Source of the DNA: CAZADA01 sp964524065 | GTDB taxonomy: Bacteria > Pseudomonadota > Alphaproteobacteria > Caulobacterales > Maricaulaceae | Reading direction: 5' to 3' | NCBI GenBank assembly: GCA_964524065.1 | Contig: CAZGCB010000114.1 | Location: 1-8,106 of the forward strand | DNA length: 8,106 nucleotides | Shown here: positions 5,569 through 8,106 of the stretch, piece after piece | Position numbering within the stretch: the first letter of the stretch is position 1 | Layout: the number at the start of each line of letters is the position of its first letter | Program-made: the position numbers and the translations under genes | Notes under the pieces: model-generated | Database searches by the model: none | Told to the model about the DNA's origin: nothing | The model's input: only the letters and a program-made list of their open reading frames with translations

Positions 5569-6098
5569 TTCTTCTTACCTTCTTTGCGGCGGATGTACTC
5601 ACCCGCATAGCGAATACCCTTGCCCTTATAGGGCTCCGGCGGCCGATAGCGGCGGATCTCCGCCGCCACTTGGCCCACTTGCTGCTTGTCCGGGCCGGAG
5701 ATTTTGATTTCCGTCGGCTTGCCCGCCTCAATCTTCACGCCGGAGGGCGGCGTCACCACCACATCATGGCTGAAACCCAGAGACAGTTTGAGATTGGAGC
5801 CCTGCATTTGCGCGCGATAACCGACGCCGTGCAGCTCCAAATTTTTCTCAAAGCCCTTGGTGACGCCCTCAATCATATTGGCGATCATGGTGCGCGTCAT
5901 GCCCCACATGGCGTGAGCGCGCTTGTCTTCGCGCGCGGGGGTGACGCTGACGCCATCCTCGCCCATGGCGATGGCGACATCCCCCGGCGCGGTGAAGCTG
6001 AGCTCGTTTTTGGCCCCTTTGACGCGCACAGTGGCGCCATCCACCGTCACGGTGACGGCGGCGGGCACGGCGATGGGCGCTTTTCCTATGCGCGACAT
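5565..6098 (-). CDS. rplF: 50S ribosomal protein L6
   Basis: L6 lies beside the sarcin-ricin loop and factor-binding centre of the large subunit. The 177-residue product begins SRIGKAPIAVPAAVTV, contains the duplicated L6 folds (HAMWGMTRTMIANMIEGVTKGFEKNLELHGVGYRA, about 62-96, marks the junction) and ends with PPEPYKGKGIRYAGEYIRRKEGKKK, the conserved rRNA-binding C-terminus. The start ATG 6096-6098 has GGAGA 5 nt upstream. It is separated from rpsH by a 78-nt spacer with an inverted repeat, and overlaps rplR by 4 nt. Confidence 0.98.
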   Translation of the reverse strand: MSRIGKAPIAVPAAVTVTVDGATVRVKGAKNELSFTAPGDVAIAMGEDGVSVTPAREDKRAHAMWGMTRTMIANMIEGVTKGFEKNLELHGVGYRAQMQGSNLKLSLGFSHDVVVTPPSGVKIEAGKPTEIKISGPDKQQVGQVAAEIRRYRPPEPYKGKGIRYAGEYIRRKEGKKK

Positions 6099-6125
6099 GA
6101 GCGTCTCCGAACTCGTTCCTGCGTC

Positions 6126-6147
6126 GGTCCAGCGCTGCAGCCGGACC
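6126..6147 (-). other. Inverted repeat in the rpsH-rplF spacer
   Basis: GGTCC and GGACC form perfect 5-bp arms around 12 nt that include the palindrome GCTGCAGC. There is no T-run after it, so it is not a standard terminator. It may fold in the mRNA between S8 and L6 genes; no function can be assigned. Confidence 0.25.
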
Positions 6148-6176
6148 GCATTGCGTATCGTCTCAGCCCGTCAGCC

Positions 6177-6575
6177 CTAGCTGACTTGGCACAACACCTC
6201 GCCGCCCACATTCATTTCGCGGGCGACATGGTCTGACATGACGCCCTTGGGCGTCGACAAAATCGCGATGCCGAGGCCATTTTGCACGCGGGTCAAGTCA
6301 CGCACGGAGGAATACACCCGCCGGCCCGGCTTTGACACACGGCGGATCTCTGAGATCACCGGCTCGCCATCATAATATTTCAGCTCGATTTCAAACTCTT
6401 TGGAGCCGTTCGCGTGCTCCACCTCAGCATAGCCGCGAATGTACCCTTCGCTTTGCAACACATCGAGCACCCGCCCGCGCAGCTTGGAGGCCGGCGAGGT
6501 GACCTTAGAGCGCCCGCGCATCAACGCGTTGCGAATGCGGGTCAGCATATCCCCGACGGGATCATTGATCGCCAT
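6177..6575 (-). CDS. rpsH: 30S ribosomal protein S8
   Basis: S8 binds the central domain of 16S rRNA early in assembly and, in E. coli, represses the spc operon by binding its mRNA. The 132-residue product begins AINDPVGDMLTRIRNALMRG and ends with the rRNA-binding half containing SKPGRRVYSSVRDLTRVQNGLGIAILSTPKGVMSDHVAREMNVGGEVLCQV, all typical. The start ATG 6573-6575 has AGGGA (partly in the rpsN stop) 6 nt upstream. Whether the same autoregulation applies here cannot be seen; I did not identify a convincing mimic of the S8 rRNA site by eye. Confidence 0.98.
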   Translation of the reverse strand: MAINDPVGDMLTRIRNALMRGRSKVTSPASKLRGRVLDVLQSEGYIRGYAEVEHANGSKEFEIELKYYDGEPVISEIRRVSKPGRRVYSSVRDLTRVQNGLGIAILSTPKGVMSDHVAREMNVGGEVLCQVS

Positions 6576-6584
6576 GGACTGTCC

Positions 6585-6890
6585 CTACCAGCTCGACTTC
6601 ACCATGCCTGGCACCAAACCTTGGTTGCCAAGCTCGCGCAGCGCGATCCGCGACATGCGCAGCTTCCGATAAAATCCGCGCGGACGGCCGGTCACCTCAC
6701 AGCGGTTTTTGTACCGCGTGGGCGCCGAATTGCGCGGCAATTCCGACAATTTCAGCTGAGCGGCGAACCGCTCCTCAATCGGCAGATCGCGATTGCGGGC
6801 GATGGCGCGCAGCTCCGCACGCTTGGCGGCGTATCGCTCCGCCATGCGCCGCCGCTTTTCGTTCCGCTCCACCGCGCTTTTTTTCGCCAT
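6585..6890 (-). CDS. rpsN: 30S ribosomal protein S14 (zinc-independent long form)
   Basis: S14 is a head protein of the small subunit near the A site. The 101-residue product is the long form. It has AKKSAVERNEKRRRMAERYAAKRAELRA at the N-terminus, LPIEERFAAQLKLSELPRNSAPTRYKNRC in the middle, and the C-terminal block CEVTGRPRGFYRKLRMSRIALRELGNQGLVPGMVKSSW. Only one cysteine is present, so the four-cysteine zinc site of the short form is absent. The start ATG 6888-6890 is preceded by GGAG, 8 nt upstream. It follows rplE after 52 nt, in the usual spc order. Confidence 0.98.
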   Translation of the reverse strand: MAKKSAVERNEKRRRMAERYAAKRAELRAIARNRDLPIEERFAAQLKLSELPRNSAPTRYKNRCEVTGRPRGFYRKLRMSRIALRELGNQGLVPGMVKSSW

Positions 6891-6942
6891 TGCGCTGTCT
6901 CCTCAAGCGCCGAACCCGATCCGACGCTGGCCTGCCTTCAGG

Positions 6943-7536
6943 TTAATTCCGAAACGGAAAGTCAAACGCCGCCAAGAGAGCTTTCGCCTGCTCATTCGTC
7001 TTGGCGGTGGTGCACACAATGATGTCCATGCCCCAGATCTGATCGATCTTGTCATAGTCGATCTCGGGGAACACCAAATGTTCTTTCAAGCCCATGGCGT
7101 AGTTGCCGCGCCCGTCAAAGGACTTGCCATTGAGGCCGCGAAAGTCCTTCACCCGCGGCAGCGCAATGGTGATGAGCCGATCCAAGAACTCATACATGCG
7201 ATCGCGGCGCAGCGTCACTTTGGCGCCGATGATCATGTTCTCACGCAGCTTAAAGCCTGCGATGGACTTCTTCGCGCGGGTCGGCAGCGGCTTTTGGCCG
7301 GCGATCAAAGTCAAATCGCGAATAGCCGACTGGACCTTCTTAGAATCCGCCGTCGCATCGCCGACCCCCATATTCAGCACGACCTTATCGAGCTTAGGGA
7401 TTTGCATGTCATTGCCGTATTTGAACTCGTCGCGCATTTTCGCGCGGATCTCGTCCAAATATTTGGTTTTCAGCCGCGGCACATAATTGTCGCCAGCCGG
7501 CGCCGCAGGGCCATCGATCACATCCGCCTCAGACAT
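6943..7536 (-). CDS. rplE: 50S ribosomal protein L5
   Basis: L5 binds 5S rRNA with L18, contacts S13 across the subunit interface and touches P-site tRNA. The 197-residue product has the family blocks YVPRLKTKYLDEIRAKMRDEF (about 18-38), MQIPKLDKVVLNMGVGDA (about 44-61), KKSIAGFKLRENMIIGAKVTLR (about 88-109) and NYAMGLKEHLVFPEIDYD (about 144-161). It is slightly long because of about ten extra N-terminal residues (SEADVIDGPAAPAGDN). The start ATG 7534-7536 lies inside the end of rplX (8-nt overlap), with GGTGAGG upstream. A 10-bp direct repeat spans this start. Confidence 0.97.
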   Translation of the reverse strand: MSEADVIDGPAAPAGDNYVPRLKTKYLDEIRAKMRDEFKYGNDMQIPKLDKVVLNMGVGDATADSKKVQSAIRDLTLIAGQKPLPTRAKKSIAGFKLRENMIIGAKVTLRRDRMYEFLDRLITIALPRVKDFRGLNGKSFDGRGNYAMGLKEHLVFPEIDYDKIDQIWGMDIIVCTTAKTNEQAKALLAAFDFPFRN

Positions 7537-7543
7537 CGATCAC
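7512..7543. repeat. 10-bp direct repeat across the rplX/rplE junction
   Basis: On the minus strand GTGATCGATG occurs at 7534-7543 and again at 7512-7521, 22 nt apart. The first copy carries the rplE start codon at its 3' end and codes for the VID of the rplX C-terminus; the second codes for DVIDG in the L5 N-terminus. The ATG of the second copy is out of frame. Confidence 0.5.
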
Positions 7544-7855
7544 CTCACCGGAGCGTTTGGCGTAGCGCACTTTTTTCGCCGCCTCGCCTTCACCCACGAT
7601 TTTAAAGCCCACCCGGGTCGGCTTGCCGTCCTCCGGGTCGATCAGCGCCAGATTGGAGAGATGAATCGGCGCTTCTTTGTCCTTGATGCCGCCTGGATCG
7701 CCTTGGGTGGGACGCTGGTGACGCTTCACCATGTTCACACCCTGCACCACGGCGCGGTTTTCCGTCGGCATGACCTTCACGACCGTGCCTTCGCTGCCCT
7801 TATCCTTGCCGGCCAGCACCACGACTTTGTCGCCTTTGCGAATACGTGCGGCCAT
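7529..7855 (-). CDS. rplX: 50S ribosomal protein L24
   Basis: L24 is an assembly-initiating protein of the large subunit and lies near the exit of the peptide tunnel. The 108-residue product has an N-terminal KOW motif (RKGDKVVVLAGKDKGSEGTVVKV, about 6-28), then VVQGVNMVKRHQRPTQGDPGGIKDKEAPIHLSNLALIDP (about 37-75) and VGFKIVGEGEAAKKVRYAKRSGE near the end. The start ATG 7853-7855 is 2 nt after the rplN stop and has GAGGTG upstream, inside the end of rplN. It overlaps rplE by 8 nt. Confidence 0.98.
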   Translation of the reverse strand: MAARIRKGDKVVVLAGKDKGSEGTVVKVMPTENRAVVQGVNMVKRHQRPTQGDPGGIKDKEAPIHLSNLALIDPEDGKPTRVGFKIVGEGEAAKKVRYAKRSGEVIDV

Positions 7856-7857
7856 GA

Positions 7858-8106
7858 CTAGAGCACCTCCGGCGCCAGCGAGATGATCTTCATGTGGTTT
7901 TTGCCGCGCAGCTCCCGCGGCACCGGACCGAAAATCCGCGTGCCGATCGGCTCGCCATTATTGTTCACCAGCACCGCTGCATTGGTGTCGAAGCGGATCA
8001 CCGAGCCATCGCGGCGCTTGATGTCCTTGGCGGTGCGCACCACCACGGCTTTGCGCACATCGCCCTTCTTCACGCGTCCGCGCGGGATGGCCTCCTTGAC
8101 GGACAC
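7858..8106 (-). CDS. rplN: 50S ribosomal protein L14 (partial, 5' end outside window)
   Basis: L14 lies on the interface side of the large subunit and takes part in intersubunit bridges. The visible 82 residues (VSVKEAIPRGRVKKGDVRKAVVVRT at the edge, then GSVIRFDTNAAVLVNNNGEPIGTRIFGPVPRELR, ending MKIISLAPEVL) match the C-terminal two-thirds of the 122-residue family. The frame is open at the right edge, so the valine codon at 8104-8106 is not the true start; about 40 residues are outside. It ends 2 nt before rplX. Confidence 0.97.
   Translation of the reverse strand: MSVKEAIPRGRVKKGDVRKAVVVRTAKDIKRRDGSVIRFDTNAAVLVNNNGEPIGTRIFGPVPRELRGKNHMKIISLAPEVL

Noticed and set aside
1..8106. Accessory or previously undescribed system (defence island, mobile element, CRISPR, toxin-antitoxin)
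   Set aside because: Every substantial stretch is explained by conserved ribosomal, secY, adk or rpoA genes in their known order; no repeats, transposase, integrase or foreign-looking composition were seen.

Overview
The window is a stretch of the conserved bacterial S10/spc/alpha ribosomal-protein cluster. All fifteen genes read on the minus strand, so transcription runs from the right edge to the left edge. In transcription order they are rplN (cut at the right edge), rplX, rplE, rpsN, rpsH, rplF, rplR, rpsE, rpmD, rplO, secY, adk, rpsM, rpsK and rpoA (cut at the left edge). The DNA is GC-rich. Several features point to an alphaproteobacterium: adk sits between secY and rpsM; rpmJ and infA are absent there; rpsD is absent between rpsK and rpoA; the adenylate kinase is a short form lacking the long LID; S14 is the 101-residue form without zinc ligands; and RpoA opens with an IEKNW-type N-terminus. 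The genus cannot be read from this alone.

The right part (about 2290-8106) is the spc-type operon. Its genes are tightly packed, with four overlapping junctions (rplX/rplE 8 nt, rplF/rplR 4 nt, rpsE/rpmD 1 nt, secY/adk 1 nt) and ribosome-binding sites that often overlap the upstream stop. Three larger spacers interrupt it: rpsH-rplF (78 nt), rpmD-rplO (108 nt) and rplO-secY (113 nt). Each holds GC-rich inverted repeats, and the last also holds a possible 21-codon reading frame.

The left part (1-1719) is the alpha-type operon. It is separated from adk by the largest gap in the window, 210 nt (1510-1719). On the coding strand this gap holds a stem-loop just after adk, a plausible sigma-70-type promoter (TTGACG, 16 nt, TAGAAC) with a 6-bp inverted repeat in its spacer, an 11-bp leader hairpin with a 4-nt loop, a second imperfect hairpin, and a strong Shine-Dalgarno sequence before the GTG start of rpsM. 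This is the most informative non-coding region here.

Together the genes supply small- and large-subunit ribosomal proteins, the SecY translocon channel that receives nascent membrane and secreted proteins, adenylate kinase for nucleotide balance, and the RNA polymerase alpha subunit. This is core housekeeping DNA. I found no mobile element, CRISPR array, tRNA, rRNA, defence system or other accessory module. The points worth following up are modest and mostly regulatory. No stretch over 300 nt lacks a gene. The long plus-strand reading frames are antisense shadows of these genes.
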